Source: Aeromonas lacus
GTDB lineage: Bacteria; Pseudomonadota; Gammaproteobacteria; Enterobacterales; Aeromonadaceae
Direction of reading: 5' to 3'
Assembly: GCF_000764665.1 (NCBI RefSeq)
Contig: NZ_JRGM01000015.1
Span: forward strand, 1-64,000
Length of the DNA: 64,000 bases
The notes beneath the pieces were generated by a model that searched no databases, was not told where the DNA came from, and saw only the letters and a program-made list of their open reading frames with translations. This document shows, in pieces, positions 52,250 to 63,952 of this stretch. Each line of letters starts with the position of its first letter. Within the stretch, counting starts at the first letter, position 1. The position numbers were made by a program, and so were the translations under genes.

Positions 52250-52270
52250 TTCTCCGTGCCGCACGGAGAA
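52250..52270 (+). other. Hairpin immediately before the riboswitch
   Basis: The perfect 9-bp stem TTCTCCGTG/CACGGAGAA with a CCG loop abuts the aptamer. It may help aptamer folding or be a protein-binding dyad. Confidence 0.5.
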
Positions 52271-52357
52271 CGGGTGAAAAAGGCAAAGTGACCCGAAAGG
52301 GCACGACGCAAAGCCACCGGTCTAAGGGAGATTTCCTATGACAGCGGGGCTGCCCCC
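52271..52357 (+). promoter_or_regulatory. Cyclic di-GMP-I (GEMM) riboswitch aptamer
   Basis: Conserved GEMM-I elements occur in order. GGCAAA (52282-52287) precedes a GTGACCC-GAAA-GGGCAC hairpin with the GNRA loop (52288-52304). GACGCAAAGCC (52305-52315), CCGG (52317-52320), CTAA and ATGACAGCGGGGCTGCC (52338-52354) follow. This is a full match to the c-di-GMP-I consensus. The aptamer lies 55 bp upstream of the chitinase ATG, in the 5' untranslated region. Confidence 0.93.
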
Positions 52358-52358
52358 A

Positions 52359-52391
52359 GGAGCGTTCGGCCATAGCTGTACGCTCCGTTTG
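52359..52391 (+). promoter_or_regulatory. Probable riboswitch expression platform hairpin
   Basis: GGAGCGT (52359-52365) pairs with ACGCTCC (52380-52386), followed by GTTTGT. It could be a weak intrinsic terminator or a structure controlling access to the GGAG ribosome site at about 52400. The direction of control cannot be settled by eye. Confidence 0.5.
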
Positions 52392-52411
52392 TACTGTATG
52401 GAGATATCAAG

Positions 52412-54607
52412 ATGAACAAATTGAAGTTATCCCTGCTGGGCTGTCTGCTCGGCATGGGCGCCCCCATGGCGCAGGCCGCCTCGGCCGGTCAGGCCATGGT
52501 CAATCCCCAATCCGGAGTCGTCGTGGGTTACTGGCACAACTGGTGCGGTGGCTCTGGCTATCAGGGCGGTACCGCTCCCTGCGTCAAGCTCGACCAGGTC
52601 AATCCGCAATACAACGTGGTCGATGTCTCCTTCATGAAGGTGTATGGCAGCGATCCCATCCCCACCTTCAAGCTCGACCCGGCTACCGGCATGAGCGAGA
52701 GCCAGTTTATCGAGCAAATTGCCCTGCTGAACAGCCAAGGCCGCTCCGTGCTGCTGGCGCTGGGCGGTGCCGATGCCCATATCGAGCTGCGTACCGGTCA
52801 GGAGCAGGCCTTCGCCGACGAGATCATCCGTCTGGTGGAGACCTATGGCTTCGACGGTCTGGATATCGATCTGGAGCAGTCCGCCATCACTGCCGCCAAC
52901 AACCAGACCGTGATCCCGGCTGCCCTGCGGCTGGTCAAGGACCACTACCGCGCGCAGGGGAAAAACTTCCTCATCACCATGGCGCCTGAGTTCCCCTACC
53001 TGACCGCCAGCGGTCTCTATACCCCCTATCTGCGGGCACTGGAAGGCTACTACGACTGGATCAATCCCCAGTTCTACAACCAGGGTGGCGACGGCATCTG
53101 GATCGACGGGGTAGGCTGGATCGCCCAGAACAACGATGCCCTGAAAGAGGAGTTCATCTACTACATGGCGGACTCTCTCATCAACGGCAGCCGCGGCTAC
53201 TACAAGATCCCCCACGACAAGCTGGTATTCGGTATCCCGGCCAATATCGATGCGGCCGCCACCGGTTACGTCAAGAATCCGCAGGATCTCTTCGACGCCT
53301 TCAACCGCCTCAAGAGTCAGGGTCAGCCCCTGCGCGGCGTGATGACCTGGTCCATCAACTGGGACATGGGTCGCAACGCGGCCGGTCAGGCTTACAACGA
53401 AGCCTTCATCAAGAGCTACGGCCCCTTCATCCACGATCAGAACATCACCCCGCCGGACGAGAACGGCAAGCCGGTGTTCAGTGGCCTGAGCGATGCCCGC
53501 GTCAAGCACGGCACCCGCTTTGACCCGCTGGCCGGCGTCAGCGCCAGTGACAAGGAAGATGGCGATCTGACCGGTCAGATCCAGGTGGAAGGGAGCGTCG
53601 ATACCCAGCGCATCGGCCTCTATCCCCTCACCTACAAGGTGAGCGACAGCGACAACCAGACCACCGAGCAGATTCGCACCGTCGAGGTCTACAGCATGAA
53701 GCCGGTCTTTACCGGTATTGCGGACACCACTATCGAGCTCGGTACGCCGTTCAACGCCATGGCCGGCGTCAGCGCCCACGATGAGGAAGATGGCGATCTG
53801 ACCGCCAACATTCAGGTCAGCGGCAACGTCGACAGCAGCAAGGTAGGCCGCTACACCCTCACCTATCAGGTGAGCGACAGTGCCAACCAGCAGGTAACCC
53901 AGCTGCGCAACGTGACCGTCAGGGAGCAGGGCGCCATCTGTCAGAACAGCTGGGATGCCAAAAAGACCTACGTCGGCGGCGACATCGTCAGCCACAACGG
54001 CAAGAGCTGGCGCGCCGAGTGGTGGACCCAGAACGACGAGCCGGGTACGACCGGTGAGTGGGGCGTCTGGCGTCTGCAGGGAGACAGCGACTGCGATGGT
54101 GGCGAGAAGCCGCCGGTGATCGGCAGCAGCGACTTCACCGTCAGCGCCATGGGTTCCGACTACACCATTGTCAACGGTCAGGTCACCATCCGCTTCAACA
54201 TCACCACCGCCAACCCGGTGCAGATCTCTGCAACTCTGGAGCAGAACGGCCGCAGCCATGGCACCAACAGCAGCAAGGTGAACGGCACCAGCCCTCTGGT
54301 ACTGCAGGGTAGCAATGTGACCGATGGCAGCTACGAAGTCGTGATCAGCGGTCTGGCAGATGGCCAGCAGCCGGTGGTGCAGCGCTTCCCGGTCACCCTG
54401 GCTGAAGAAAGCGACAACGGCGGCAACGATGGTGACTACCCGGCCTACGCCCCCAACACCAGCTATCAGGCCGGTGATCGGGTCAGCAATGCCGGTGGCA
54501 ACTATGAGTGCAAACCCTGGCCCTACAGCGGCTGGTGTGGCGGCTCCAGCAGCCACTATGCACCGGGTACCGGCACTGCCTGGAGCGATGCCTGGACCAA
54601 GTTGTAA
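52412..54607 (+). CDS. Secreted GH18 chitinase with two chitin-binding modules
   Basis: A 731-residue secreted enzyme. The signal peptide ends at about residue 22 (APMAQA). The GH18 catalytic domain (about 34-345) has DGLDIDLEQ at 148-156, with catalytic Glu155. Two Ig-like/DUF5011-type repeats follow (about 355-430 and 432-510; both contain the paired EDGDLT block). A CBM5/12 module (about 515-565, SWDAKKTYVGGD, WWTQNDEPG), another beta domain and a C-terminal CBM5/12 (about 680-731) complete it. It depolymerises chitin outside the cell. It is monocistronic, under a c-di-GMP riboswitch and followed by a strong terminator. Confidence 0.93.
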   Translation: MNKLKLSLLGCLLGMGAPMAQAASAGQAMVNPQSGVVVGYWHNWCGGSGYQGGTAPCVKLDQVNPQYNVVDVSFMKVYGSDPIPTFKLDPATGMSESQFIEQIALLNSQGRSVLLALGGADAHIELRTGQEQAFADEIIRLVETYGFDGLDIDLEQSAITAANNQTVIPAALRLVKDHYRAQGKNFLITMAPEFPYLTASGLYTPYLRALEGYYDWINPQFYNQGGDGIWIDGVGWIAQNNDALKEEFIYYMADSLINGSRGYYKIPHDKLVFGIPANIDAAATGYVKNPQDLFDAFNRLKSQGQPLRGVMTWSINWDMGRNAAGQAYNEAFIKSYGPFIHDQNITPPDENGKPVFSGLSDARVKHGTRFDPLAGVSASDKEDGDLTGQIQVEGSVDTQRIGLYPLTYKVSDSDNQTTEQIRTVEVYSMKPVFTGIADTTIELGTPFNAMAGVSAHDEEDGDLTANIQVSGNVDSSKVGRYTLTYQVSDSANQQVTQLRNVTVREQGAICQNSWDAKKTYVGGDIVSHNGKSWRAEWWTQNDEPGTTGEWGVWRLQGDSDCDGGEKPPVIGSSDFTVSAMGSDYTIVNGQVTIRFNITTANPVQISATLEQNGRSHGTNSSKVNGTSPLVLQGSNVTDGSYEVVISGLADGQQPVVQRFPVTLAEESDNGGNDGDYPAYAPNTSYQAGDRVSNAGGNYECKPWPYSGWCGGSSSHYAPGTGTAWSDAWTKL

Positions 54608-54624
54608 TCAGCCAGCCATAACAA

Positions 54625-54658
54625 AGAGGGGGAGCCATCGGCTCCCCCTCTCGTTTAT
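54625..54658 (+). terminator. Terminator after chitinase
   Basis: The 12-bp stem AGAGGGGGAGCC/GGCTCCCCCTCT (54625-54636 / 54640-54651) is followed by CGTTTATT. It can also act on the convergent hemB. Confidence 0.88.
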
Positions 54659-54672
54659 TCCCTTCATCCCGC

Positions 54673-55692
<1,020 letters not shown>

Positions 55693-56478
55693 TCACTCCT
55701 GGAGAGGAAGTTGGAAGAACGCGGCGGAGGTGGCCCGGGTGTGGGCCAGCAAGGCCTCGGGCGCTTCACCACGACAGGCCGCCACCACCTGGGCGATGTG
55801 CGGCAAAAAAGCAGGTTCGTTGCGTTTCGGGCGCGGTTTCAGATCCCGCGGCACCAGATAGGGGGCGTCGGTCTCGATCATCAGGCGGCCAGCCGGAATG
55901 CGGGCCACCTGCTCGCGCAGCAACTGGCCGCGACGTTCGTCGCAGAGCCAGCCAGTCACCCCGATATGCAGCCCCAGCGCCAGACACTCGTCCAGCTCTT
56001 CATCGGAACCGGTGAAGCAATGCAGCACGGCTCCCGGTAGTTTCGGCAACCAGGGATGGAGGATCTCGATGAAACGGGCGTGCGCATCGCGGCAGTGGAG
56101 AAACACCGGCATCCCGAGCTCGGCGGCCAGCGCCAGCTGGGCGTCAAATACCGCGTCCTGCACCGGGCGGGGGGAGAAGTCGCGGTTGTAGTCGAGCCCA
56201 CACTCGCCGATGGCCACCACCTGCGGCAGCGCCGCCAGCTCGCGCAGGGCGGGCAGGGTCGCCTCATCGACACTCTTGGCGTCATGGGGATGGATCCCGG
56301 CAGTGGAGAAGCAGTAGCCCGGCCAGCGGGCGGCCAACTCGGCGCTCTCGTGGCTGCCTTCCAGATCGGTACCGGTCAGGATCAGCGCTTCCACTCCGGC
56401 AGCACGAGCACGGGCCACCAGCTCAGCCTGCTCGCCGGCAAACTGGCTGCTGGTCAGGTTTAAACCGATATCGATCAT
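55693..56478 (-). CDS. tatD: TatD family metal-dependent deoxyribonuclease
   Basis: A 261-residue TIM-barrel hydrolase (E. coli TatD is 260). Metal ligands are visible in [33 protein letters not shown] and ETDAPY. It has 3'-5' DNA/RNA exonuclease activity in repair and is not needed for Tat export despite its name. The start is the ATG giving [13 protein letters not shown]; a TTG seven codons upstream is an alternative. A terminator after tatC suggests it is transcribed with hemB rather than with tatABC. Confidence 0.92.
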   Translation of the reverse strand: MIDIGLNLTSSQFAGEQAELVARARAAGVEALILTGTDLEGSHESAELAARWPGYCFSTAGIHPHDAKSVDEATLPALRELAALPQVVAIGECGLDYNRDFSPRPVQDAVFDAQLALAAELGMPVFLHCRDAHARFIEILHPWLPKLPGAVLHCFTGSDEELDECLALGLHIGVTGWLCDERRGQLLREQVARIPAGRLMIETDAPYLVPRDLKPRPKRNEPAFLPHIAQVVAACRGEAPEALLAHTRATSAAFFQLPLQE

Positions 56479-56575
56479 GGGATGAAGAGTTCCAGACAAA
56501 AGGAATACATATCAGGTATTTGAAAACCATCTACCGAATGGGGCCTTACCATACGCCTCGAACGGGAGCATGAAA

Positions 56576-56598
56576 AGAGGAAGGGAGCCTTAGCTCCC
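56576..56598 (-). terminator. Terminator overlapping the tatC stop
   Basis: GGGAGC/GCTCCC (56583-56588 / 56593-56598) with the stop codon in its loop is followed on the minus strand by TTCCTCTTTTC. It would end the ubi-tatABC transcript before tatD. Confidence 0.7.
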
Positions 56599-57345
56599 CT
56601 CTTCAGTCTGTTCCTGCTTCTCTTCGCTCTCTTCTTTCACGTAGAAACGGGCGAAGAAGAGACCCAGCTCCCACAAGCCCCACATGGGTATCGCGAGCAG
56701 CGTCTGGGAGAAGACATCGGGCGGCGTCAGCAGCATGCCGACCACAAACACCCCGACGATAACGTAGGGACGCTTCTCCCGCAGGCTCTTGGGACTTGTT
56801 ACCCCGGTCCAGCAGAGCAGGATGGTGGCCACCGGAATTTCGAACGCCACCCCGAACGCGAAGAACAGGGTCAGTACGAAGTCCAGATAGCTGGCGATGT
56901 CGGTCGCCACCGTCACCCCGGCGGGGGCGGTACTGGTGAAGAAGCCGAATACCAGCGGGAACACCACGTAATAGGCAAACGCCATCCCCGCGTAAAACAG
57001 CAGCGCACTGGAGACCACCAACGGCATGATCAGGCGCCGTTCATGCTGGTACAGACCGGGGGCGATGAAGGCCCAGGCCTGATAGAGCAGATAGGGAATC
57101 GCCACGAAGAAGGAGACCACCAGCGTCAGCTTGATAGGCGTCAGGAAGGGGGTCGCCACATCCGTCGCTATCATGCTGGTGCCTGCCGGCAGCTGGCTCA
57201 ACAGCGGCTGCGCCACAAAGTCGTAGATGTTGTTGGAGAAGTAGATCAGCGCCAGAAAGACCAGCAGGATGGCCGTCACCGACCGCAACAGGCGGGTTCT
57301 CAGCTCCACCAGATGGCTGATCAGGGGTTGTTCTGCCTGACTCAT
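56590..57345 (-). CDS. tatC: Twin-arginine translocase subunit TatC
   Basis: A 251-residue six-helix inner-membrane protein (E. coli 258). With TatB it binds the twin-arginine signal peptide. It begins [17 protein letters not shown], the conserved N-terminal receptor motif, and contains [20 protein letters not shown]. It overlaps tatB by 4 bp. Confidence 0.96.
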   Translation of the reverse strand: MSQAEQPLISHLVELRTRLLRSVTAILLVFLALIYFSNNIYDFVAQPLLSQLPAGTSMIATDVATPFLTPIKLTLVVSFFVAIPYLLYQAWAFIAPGLYQHERRLIMPLVVSSALLFYAGMAFAYYVVFPLVFGFFTSTAPAGVTVATDIASYLDFVLTLFFAFGVAFEIPVATILLCWTGVTSPKSLREKRPYVIVGVFVVGMLLTPPDVFSQTLLAIPMWGLWELGLFFARFYVKEESEEKQEQTEEGS

Positions 57346-57791
57346 GGCTTCACCTCCCCTTTGCTGACCGGCTCGTTCACTACTTCATGCTCCTGCTGGC
57401 TGTTGACCGGCGGCACCTCGTCATTCACCTGGGCAACCTGAGCCACTGGCTCGACGGGAGCAACAGGCTCTGCGACGGGGGGACGGATCTCGTTCTCGAC
57501 CTGATAGGGGCGGTTGACCGACTGGGCCGCCGCCTTGAGCTGTTCGATGGACTCCTGCAGCTCGGGGCTCAGGTTGTTCATCTGCAGCTGTTCGGCCTTC
57601 TTCAGGTCGTTGTGCAGCTCTTGCAGCTTGAGCTCCTGCTCCAGCTCGGCCTTGACCGAGTTGGCGGTGGAGCGGATGAGGCGGATCCAGTGCGTCGTCG
57701 TACGGATGGCGCTGGGCAGCCGTTCCGGCCCCAGCACCACCAGCGCCACCACGGCGATAACCACCAGCTCCCAAAAACCGATATCGAACAT
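57342..57791 (-). CDS. tatB: Twin-arginine translocase subunit TatB
   Basis: A 149-residue protein (E. coli 171). The N-terminal membrane helix with the Glu ([26 protein letters not shown]) precedes an amphipathic helix and a Pro/Val/Gln-rich tail. It forms the receptor complex with TatC. It lies 3 bp after tatA. Confidence 0.94.
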   Translation of the reverse strand: MFDIGFWELVVIAVVALVVLGPERLPSAIRTTTHWIRLIRSTANSVKAELEQELKLQELHNDLKKAEQLQMNNLSPELQESIEQLKAAAQSVNRPYQVENEIRPPVAEPVAPVEPVAQVAQVNDEVPPVNSQQEHEVVNEPVSKGEVKP

Positions 57792-57794
57792 GGC

Positions 57795-58046
57795 TTAGGC
57801 CTGATCTTTGTCTTTCTGCTTGGCGGTCTCGGCGTTCTGGTTAGCCGTTTCGTTCAGCTGCTTCGGCGGAAACTCGGCATCATTCTGTTGCGGCTTGGCA
57901 TCGCTAGGCTCATCGGCCAGCGCCTTTTTGAAGCCTTTGACCGCCGCACCCAGATCGCCACCGATCCCGCGCAGTTTCTTGGTACCGAACAGCAGTACGA
58001 CGATGACTGCAATGATCAACAATTGCCAAATACTGATACCACCCAT
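57795..58046 (-). CDS. tatA: Twin-arginine translocase subunit TatA
   Basis: An 83-residue protein (E. coli 89). A short N-terminal membrane helix ([17 protein letters not shown]), the hinge [14 protein letters not shown] and the amphipathic helix [10 protein letters not shown] precede a charged tail. It oligomerises to form the Tat pore. The gene follows ubiB after 42 bp. Confidence 0.96.
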   Translation of the reverse strand: MGGISIWQLLIIAVIVVLLFGTKKLRGIGGDLGAAVKGFKKALADEPSDAKPQQNDAEFPPKQLNETANQNAETAKQKDKDQA

Positions 58047-58088
58047 GACTTTCTCTCCAGAGCAGGCGCCTGATGACGCGGTTTTTGT

Positions 58089-59729
58089 TTAATGGGAACG
58101 GGTTCGCAGCCAGCCAAGCAGCCAGCAGATCCCGGCACCGGTGAGGCTGATTTGTCCCCACTCGATGTGTTGTTTTTGGGTCAGCAAGAATACACCCGCC
58201 AATAGCAGGCTGGCTCCCACCCCTAAGAGGTAGCGTGCCTGCCCCTGGCGACGACTGTGGCGCCGAAACTCGGCAAACATCTGGTCGAAGTGGTGCTGCT
58301 GATGGCGGGTCTGACGCAGGGTCTCATAGACCAGTTCCGGCAGCTCCGGCAGCTTCTCTGCCCAGAACGGCGCCTTCTCCTTGATGGCATTCAATACCGA
58401 CTTGGGCCCCACCTGCTCGTGCATCCAGTTTTCGAGGAACGGCTTGGCGGTCTGCCACAAATCGAGCTGCGGGTAGAGCTGGCGACCCAGCCCCTCCACA
58501 TAGAGCAGGGTCTTCTGCAGCAGCACCAGCTGCGGCTGTACCGCCATATGGAAGCGGCGCGCAGTGTTGAACAGGTTGAGTAGCACGTGACCGAACGAGA
58601 TCTCGGAGAGCGGCTTCTCGAAAATGGGCTCCAGCACGGTGCGGATGGCGAACTCGAACTCGTCCACCTTGGTATCTGCCGGCACCCAGCCCGACTCCAC
58701 GTGCAGCTCCGCCACCCGGCGATAGTCACGGTTGAAGAAGGCGAGGAAGTTCTCCGCCAGATAGCGTTTGTCTTCCCGGTTGAGGGTACCGACGATGCCG
58801 CAGTCGATACCGATCCAGAGCGGGTTCTCCGGGTGTTCATAGGAGACGAAGATGTTGCCCGGGTGCATATCGGCGTGGAAGAAGCTGTCGCGGAACACCT
58901 GGGTGAAGAATACCTCCACCCCGCGCTCGGCCAGCAGCTTCATGTTGGTACCGTTGGCTTCCAGCGCAGCAATATCGGAGACAGGTATGCCGTAGATGCG
59001 CTCCATCACCAGCACCTGCTCGCGGCAGAGATCGGTGATGATTTCAGGTACATAGAGCGCCTCGGAGCCGGTGAAGTTGCGCCGCAGCTGGATGGCGTTG
59101 GCCGCCTCCCGCATCAGATTGAGCTCGTCGAGGATGGTCTTGCGATACTCCTCCACCACCTCGATGGGGCGCAGCCGCGCACTCTGCGGCACAAAGCGCG
59201 CTACCAGACGGGCCAGAGCCCGCATCAAGCGCAGATCGGCGTCGATGACCGGCTCGATGTCGGGACGGATCACCTTGATGACGATCTCGCGGCCACTCTC
59301 TTTCAGCCGGGCGGTATGCACCTGAGCGATGGAGGCCGACGCCAGCGGCGTCTCGTCGAAGTCGTCAAACAGGGTCTCGATAGGGCAACCCAGACTGCGC
59401 TCAATCTGCTGACGCGCCGCCTGACCGCAGAAGGGGGGCACCCTGTCCTGCAGCAGGGCCAGCTCCTCGGCGATGTCTGGCGGCAGCAGGTCGCGGCGGG
59501 TCGAGAGCATCTGGCCGAACTTGATGAAGATGGGGCCAAGGGCCTCGAAGGCGAGGCGGATGCGGGCGCCGCGGCTGAGATCCGGTTGCTGGTTCTTGAG
59601 CCAGAACAGGGAGCGGCGGGCCAGACGACCCGGCCAGGGTTGATAGCGAGCGGGCACCAACTCGTCGATGCCCCGCTCCAGCAGGATGGTGATGATGCGA
59701 TAGAGGCGTTTGAACTCTTTCGGGGTCAT
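58089..59729 (-). CDS. ubiB: Ubiquinone biosynthesis protein UbiB
   Basis: A 546-residue atypical kinase/ATPase of the ABC1/ADCK family, the same length as E. coli UbiB. The family motif [16 protein letters not shown] (KxGQ), the catalytic-like [11 protein letters not shown] and IDCGIVG are present. Two C-terminal membrane helices are visible. It is required for aerobic ubiquinone synthesis, probably by extracting lipid intermediates. It overlaps ubiJ by one base. Confidence 0.96.
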   Translation of the reverse strand: MTPKEFKRLYRIITILLERGIDELVPARYQPWPGRLARRSLFWLKNQQPDLSRGARIRLAFEALGPIFIKFGQMLSTRRDLLPPDIAEELALLQDRVPPFCGQAARQQIERSLGCPIETLFDDFDETPLASASIAQVHTARLKESGREIVIKVIRPDIEPVIDADLRLMRALARLVARFVPQSARLRPIEVVEEYRKTILDELNLMREAANAIQLRRNFTGSEALYVPEIITDLCREQVLVMERIYGIPVSDIAALEANGTNMKLLAERGVEVFFTQVFRDSFFHADMHPGNIFVSYEHPENPLWIGIDCGIVGTLNREDKRYLAENFLAFFNRDYRRVAELHVESGWVPADTKVDEFEFAIRTVLEPIFEKPLSEISFGHVLLNLFNTARRFHMAVQPQLVLLQKTLLYVEGLGRQLYPQLDLWQTAKPFLENWMHEQVGPKSVLNAIKEKAPFWAEKLPELPELVYETLRQTRHQQHHFDQMFAEFRRHSRRQGQARYLLGVGASLLLAGVFLLTQKQHIEWGQISLTGAGICWLLGWLRTRSH

Positions 59730-60337
59730 CAGGCCACCTGCTGTTCGAGTCGAGCCAGCCGCAGTTCAACGGCCTTGAGCTGCTGAGCCAGCACCTCGAC
59801 ATCATCGTTGAAGCTCGCCACTTCCAGCGGGCCGGGGGCGAGGCGGATCTCTTCAGTCAGATATTCCGCCAGCTGACGCTGGCTGCGGCACAGTTCGCGG
59901 CCGACCAGACGACGCGCCTGACGGGCACCGCTGAACAGGGAGTGGGCCACGACATCGCCGGTATAGCGGGATAGCTCCTCTTCCCAGTCGATATCGAGCT
60001 CACCCAACAGCACGCTGAATGCCTGTACCAGCTGGGGGTCACCGCTCAGATCCAGCTTCTCCTCGCGGATATAGCGGGTCAGGGCGGAGGGCTCCTTGAG
60101 CAGGCCGAGAGCGGTCAGGGAGAGGCTGAGCACTGCATCCGCCTCCCCTTCATAACTGGCCAGCACATCCAGCCGGCGCCCGGAGAAGACAAACCAGAGT
60201 GGCTTGAGTTCACGCAGCTCCAGCTTGAGTACCTTGCCTGCCAGCTTGCGCAGCCGCTCCGGGCTCTCTTTGTCCAGCCCCAGCAACTGATTGAGGCTGG
60301 TTTCGATCACGGCGGTGACCATGGCATCCATCGGCAT
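59729..60337 (-). CDS. ubiJ: Ubiquinone biosynthesis accessory factor UbiJ
   Basis: A 202-residue protein with an SCP2-like lipid-binding domain (about 15-115) and a C-terminal coiled coil ([18 protein letters not shown]). UbiJ scaffolds the Ubi complex with UbiK. The start is the ATG at 60337 with AAGG six bases upstream; a TTG two codons earlier is possible. The order ubiE-ubiJ-ubiB matches E. coli. Confidence 0.93.
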   Translation of the reverse strand: MPMDAMVTAVIETSLNQLLGLDKESPERLRKLAGKVLKLELRELKPLWFVFSGRRLDVLASYEGEADAVLSLSLTALGLLKEPSALTRYIREEKLDLSGDPQLVQAFSVLLGELDIDWEEELSRYTGDVVAHSLFSGARQARRLVGRELCRSQRQLAEYLTEEIRLAPGPLEVASFNDDVEVLAQQLKAVELRLARLEQQVA

Positions 60338-60345
60338 AGGCAACC

Positions 60346-61098
60346 TTAAAACTTGTAACCGCGGTGCAGGGCGACCACGCCCTGAGTCAGGTTGAAGTAC
60401 TCAACCTGTTCGAAACCGACATTTTCCATCATGCCGGCCAGGGTCTGCTGATCTGGGTGCATGCGGATCGACTCCGCCAGGTATTTGTAACTTTCGCTGT
60501 CGTTCGCGACGATTTCGCCCATTTTCGGCAGCAGTTTGAAGGAGTAGAGATCGTACAGCTTGGCGATCACTTCGCTGACCGGCTTGGAGAACTCCAGCAC
60601 CAGCAGACGGCCGCCCGGCTTGAGCACCCGGAACATGGAGGCGAGCGCCTTGTCCTTGTCGGTGACGTTGCGCAGGCCGAAGCCGATGGTGATGATGTCG
60701 AAGTGGTTATCCGGGAACGGGAGCGCCTCGGCGTTAGCCTGGACGTAGGAGACGTTGTTGGCCACCCCCAGATTGCGCAGCTTGTCGCGGCCCACTTTCA
60801 GCATGGAGTCGTTGATATCCGCCAGCACCACCTGACCGGTGTCGCCAACGATGCGGGAGAACTTGGCGGTCAGATCACCGGTACCACCGGCCAGATCCAG
60901 CACCTTCTGTCCCTTGCGCACGCCGGAGCAGTCGATGGTGAAGCGCTTCCACAGGCGGTGGATGCCGAACGACATCAGATCGTTCATCAGATCATACTTG
61001 GCTGCCACCGAATGGAAGACGCCTGCCACCAGAGTCTCTTTCTCGGTCGCGGCCACGGTTTTAAAGCCGAAATGCGTTGTCGTAGCTTGTTCTGACAT
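60346..61098 (-). CDS. ubiE: Ubiquinone/menaquinone C-methyltransferase UbiE
   Basis: A 250-residue SAM-dependent methyltransferase (E. coli 251) acting on both demethylmenaquinol and the ubiquinone precursor. The SAM motif is [28 protein letters not shown] and [15 protein letters not shown] are family signatures. It is the first gene of the ubiE-ubiJ-ubiB-tatABC run. Confidence 0.96.
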   Translation of the reverse strand: MSEQATTTHFGFKTVAATEKETLVAGVFHSVAAKYDLMNDLMSFGIHRLWKRFTIDCSGVRKGQKVLDLAGGTGDLTAKFSRIVGDTGQVVLADINDSMLKVGRDKLRNLGVANNVSYVQANAEALPFPDNHFDIITIGFGLRNVTDKDKALASMFRVLKPGGRLLVLEFSKPVSEVIAKLYDLYSFKLLPKMGEIVANDSESYKYLAESIRMHPDQQTLAGMMENVGFEQVEYFNLTQGVVALHRGYKF

Positions 61099-61163
61099 CC
61101 CTTAAACACCCATAGAACAAAGAATGGCCGCCAGTTTACCAGAGCCAATGGCGTGCGGACACC

Positions 61164-61358
61164 TTAAACCCGGCTCGCAACCATCTGCATGCCGAGCATG
61201 ACCATGGCCAGACAAAGGCACAGATTGAGACCGATATTGAGCAGCGACGTCAGAGAGGCGTCGTGTCGGGCCAGCACCACTGGTATCGAGGGAAAAGGAG
61301 GATAAGCTGGTCAAGACGCCGAAGCGCCCCCAATCGCAACATAGAACCAGGCTTGCAT
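61164..61358 (-). pseudogene. Decayed crcB/fluC (fluoride exporter) remnant
   Basis: The ATG at 61358 follows a GAGGGA ribosome site and opens MQAWFYVAIGGA, like a CrcB N-terminus. It then hits a stop after four codons. A second frame resumes with LTSLSSF, and after a further shift a third reads VVLARHDASLTSLLNIGLNL, then VMLGMQMVASRV and a TAA at 61164-61166. This resembles the C-terminal third of CrcB. The middle of the ~125-residue protein (the second, third and most of the pore helices) is missing. Internal deletion plus frameshift make it non-functional. Confidence 0.65.
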
Positions 61359-61374
61359 GGCATCACTCCCTCAA

Positions 61375-61401
61375 GGCCGCCATTATGTCGCAATGGCGGC
61401 C
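61375..61401. terminator. Inverted repeat between codA and the crcB remnant
   Basis: GGCCGCCATT/AATGGCGGCC (61375-61384 / 61392-61401) lies just downstream of codA on the minus strand. The T-tract is poor, so termination may be inefficient. Confidence 0.5.
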
Positions 61402-61448
61402 CTTGTGCCCAGCGAGGGAACTAATCGCCATCCGGCCTGATTGAAAAC

Positions 61449-62714
61449 TCAGCGGCGAAAATCGATGGGCTCAGGCTGACCCAACACGATCTCGGTCTGG
61501 GCTGGCCGGGTCTGGGCAATCACCTTGCCGTGGCGGATCGAGTAACGCACCGGCACCTGACGGCGCACCGCATCGAAGCCATTGTCGGCAGGCAGGACCA
61601 GCAAGTTGGCCGGTTTGCCTACCTCGATACCATAGCGATCCTGCACGTTCAGGGTGCGGGCGCTGTGGCTGCTGATCAGCTTCAAACCGTCGTTAATCTG
61701 CTCGTAGCCCATGATTTGGCAGACATGCAGCCCCATATGAAGCACCTGCAACATGTTGGCGGTGCCCATGGGATACCAGGGATCGAACACGTCGTCATGG
61801 CCGAAGCAGACGTTGATGTTCGCCTCCAGCATCTCCTTCACCCGGGTAATGCCGCGGCGTTTGGGATAGGTATCGAACCGCCCCTGCAGGTGAATGTTCA
61901 CCAGCGGATTGGCCACAAAGTTGATGCCTGCCATCTTGAGCAGCCGGAATAGGCGGGAAGCATAAGCGCCGTTGTAGGAGTGCATGGCGGTAGTGTGACT
62001 GGCGGTGACCCGATGGCCGATACCCCGCTCGTAGGCTAGGGTCGCCAGCGTCTCGATAAAGCGGGACTGCTCGTCATCGATTTCGTCACAGTGCACATCG
62101 ACCAGAACCTGATACTTCTCGGCAAGATCGAAGATGTAGTGCAGACTTTCGACGCCATATTCCCGAGTAAACTCGAAGTGGGGAATCGCACCAATCACAT
62201 CGGCCCCCAGCTTGAGCGCCTCCTCCAGCAGTGCCTTGCCGTTGGGGTAGGAGAGGATCCCCTCCTGCGGGAAGGCCACTATCTGCAGCTCGACCCACTC
62301 CTTCATCTCCTCCCGCACTTCCAGCATCGCCTTGAGCGCGACCAGATTGGGGTCGGAGACATCAACGTGAGTACGCACAAACTGGATGCCGTTGGCGATC
62401 TGCCACTTCAGCGTCTGGACGGCACGCTGTTTCACATCCTCATGGGTCAGCAGCGCCTTGCGCTCGGCCCAGCGCTCGATCCCCTCGAACAGGGTGCCGG
62501 AGAGGTTCCAGCTCGGCTCGCCGGCCGTCTGGGTGGTATCGAGGTGAATATGGGGTTCGATAAAAGGAGCGATCGCCAGACCGCCCTCCCCGTCCAGCAC
62601 CCGACCGGCGACGGCATGTTCGTCATGGGGTTCGATGGCGGTGATGAACCCATCCTGACAGCGGATCTGCCACAACCCTTCCCGATCGGCCAAACGAATA
62701 TGTTGAATCAGCAT
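61449..62714 (-). CDS. codA: Cytosine deaminase CodA
   Basis: A 421-residue amidohydrolase (E. coli CodA is 427) converting cytosine to uracil and ammonia. The metal ligands are in EPHIHLDTT (HxH), [12 protein letters not shown] (His and catalytic Glu), [13 protein letters not shown] and [10 protein letters not shown] (Asp). Identity to E. coli CodA is evidently high along the whole length. It overlaps the codB stop by 7 bp. Confidence 0.97.
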   Translation of the reverse strand: MLIQHIRLADREGLWQIRCQDGFITAIEPHDEHAVAGRVLDGEGGLAIAPFIEPHIHLDTTQTAGEPSWNLSGTLFEGIERWAERKALLTHEDVKQRAVQTLKWQIANGIQFVRTHVDVSDPNLVALKAMLEVREEMKEWVELQIVAFPQEGILSYPNGKALLEEALKLGADVIGAIPHFEFTREYGVESLHYIFDLAEKYQVLVDVHCDEIDDEQSRFIETLATLAYERGIGHRVTASHTTAMHSYNGAYASRLFRLLKMAGINFVANPLVNIHLQGRFDTYPKRRGITRVKEMLEANINVCFGHDDVFDPWYPMGTANMLQVLHMGLHVCQIMGYEQINDGLKLISSHSARTLNVQDRYGIEVGKPANLLVLPADNGFDAVRRQVPVRYSIRHGKVIAQTRPAQTEIVLGQPEPIDFRR

Positions 62715-63952
62715 TTGCTAGCTTCCTGTACCAGAACCGGCCGCTGGGTGAGGCGAACCAGAATGAAATAGGTGAAGGCGGCGCCCAATACCGCGTTCAG
62801 TGGCACTATGCCCGGCAGCCACTTGCCGACAGCCACCCCGACTGCCGTGGCGACCAGCGCCTGCCAGCGCACCGTCTCGAACTGCTGATCGGCAAACTGA
62901 CGGTAACGCTCACGATTGAGCATGAAATCCATGATGATAATGCCACCAATCGGGGGAATTGCCGTACTCAAAAAGGCCAGCCAGCCGACAAAGTTGTTAT
63001 AGAGCCAGAGGGCACAGGCGGTACCGATCAGACCGTTGATCACGCTGAGGGGCTTGCTCTTGAGACCGGTAATGTTGGCAAAACCGAGGCCGGAGGCGTA
63101 GAGGGCGTTGTCGTTGGTGGTCCAGATATTGAGGCCGAGCACCAGAATGGCGGGGATCAGCAGCCCCTGCATCAGCATCACTTCCGAGATATCGGCCTGC
63201 CCGGTCACCGCCGCGCCGGCTGCACCGAAGACGAACATCAGCGTGTTGCCCAAAAAAAACGCCACCATGGTAATCATGACGGCGCCCCAGGGTTTGCGAC
63301 CAAATCGAACAAAGTCGGCGGTCAGGGTTCCTGCACTGATAAAGGAACCGACCACCATGGTCAACGCCGTGGTGAACTCGATGGGACTGCTTGGTTGTAC
63401 CTGCTGCAGTGCAGCCATGCCACCGGTCGAGGTCACTGCCAACCAGACCGAGTAACCACCGAGCAGCGCAATGGCCGGTACGGCCACAAAGCTCAACACC
63501 ATCAGGGCGGAGATCCCGAAGTAGACGGTCACCGTCATCAGAATGCCCGAAATGGCGATCAGCCAGTTCACATCAATGCCGGTCGCCTTCTGCACCGGCA
63601 GCGCAAACATCGCCACACCGACGCCGAACCAGCCGACCTGAGTACCGCCCAGCAGCAGGGATGGCAGCCAGGAACCTTTCACACCAAACGAGTAACGCGC
63701 CAGCAGATGGGTAGAGAGACCGGTTGAAGCACCGATATAACCAAGACAAGCGGTGTAGATACCCAGCAGCAAATTGCCGAGCAGTACCGCCTTGATGAAA
63801 TCATCGAACACCAAGCCGGTGCCCAGCGCACCACCGGTCCACATGCTGGCAGAGAAGAAGGTCAGGCCGAGCATCACCAGCATCAGTGACAGCACACCTT
63901 TGCGCCCTTTAGCGGGAACCGCCCCCAAACAGTATTCGTTATCCTGCGCCAT
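62708..63952 (-). CDS. codB: Cytosine permease CodB
   Basis: A 414-residue NCS1-family symporter (E. coli CodB is 419) with about twelve hydrophobic segments. [14 protein letters not shown] and [23 protein letters not shown] are conserved. It imports cytosine for CodA. The start is the ATG at 63952 preceded by GGAGAAAGA; an in-frame ATG eight codons upstream is less favoured. Confidence 0.95.
   Translation of the reverse strand: MAQDNEYCLGAVPAKGRKGVLSLMLVMLGLTFFSASMWTGGALGTGLVFDDFIKAVLLGNLLLGIYTACLGYIGASTGLSTHLLARYSFGVKGSWLPSLLLGGTQVGWFGVGVAMFALPVQKATGIDVNWLIAISGILMTVTVYFGISALMVLSFVAVPAIALLGGYSVWLAVTSTGGMAALQQVQPSSPIEFTTALTMVVGSFISAGTLTADFVRFGRKPWGAVMITMVAFFLGNTLMFVFGAAGAAVTGQADISEVMLMQGLLIPAILVLGLNIWTTNDNALYASGLGFANITGLKSKPLSVINGLIGTACALWLYNNFVGWLAFLSTAIPPIGGIIIMDFMLNRERYRQFADQQFETVRWQALVATAVGVAVGKWLPGIVPLNAVLGAAFTYFILVRLTQRPVLVQEASKC

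Noticed and set aside
61102-61314. 70-residue minus-strand open frame as a gene
   Set aside because: The frame is a mosaic of a crcB remnant. Its middle and end do not match any expected product, and CrcB-like segments lie in other frames.
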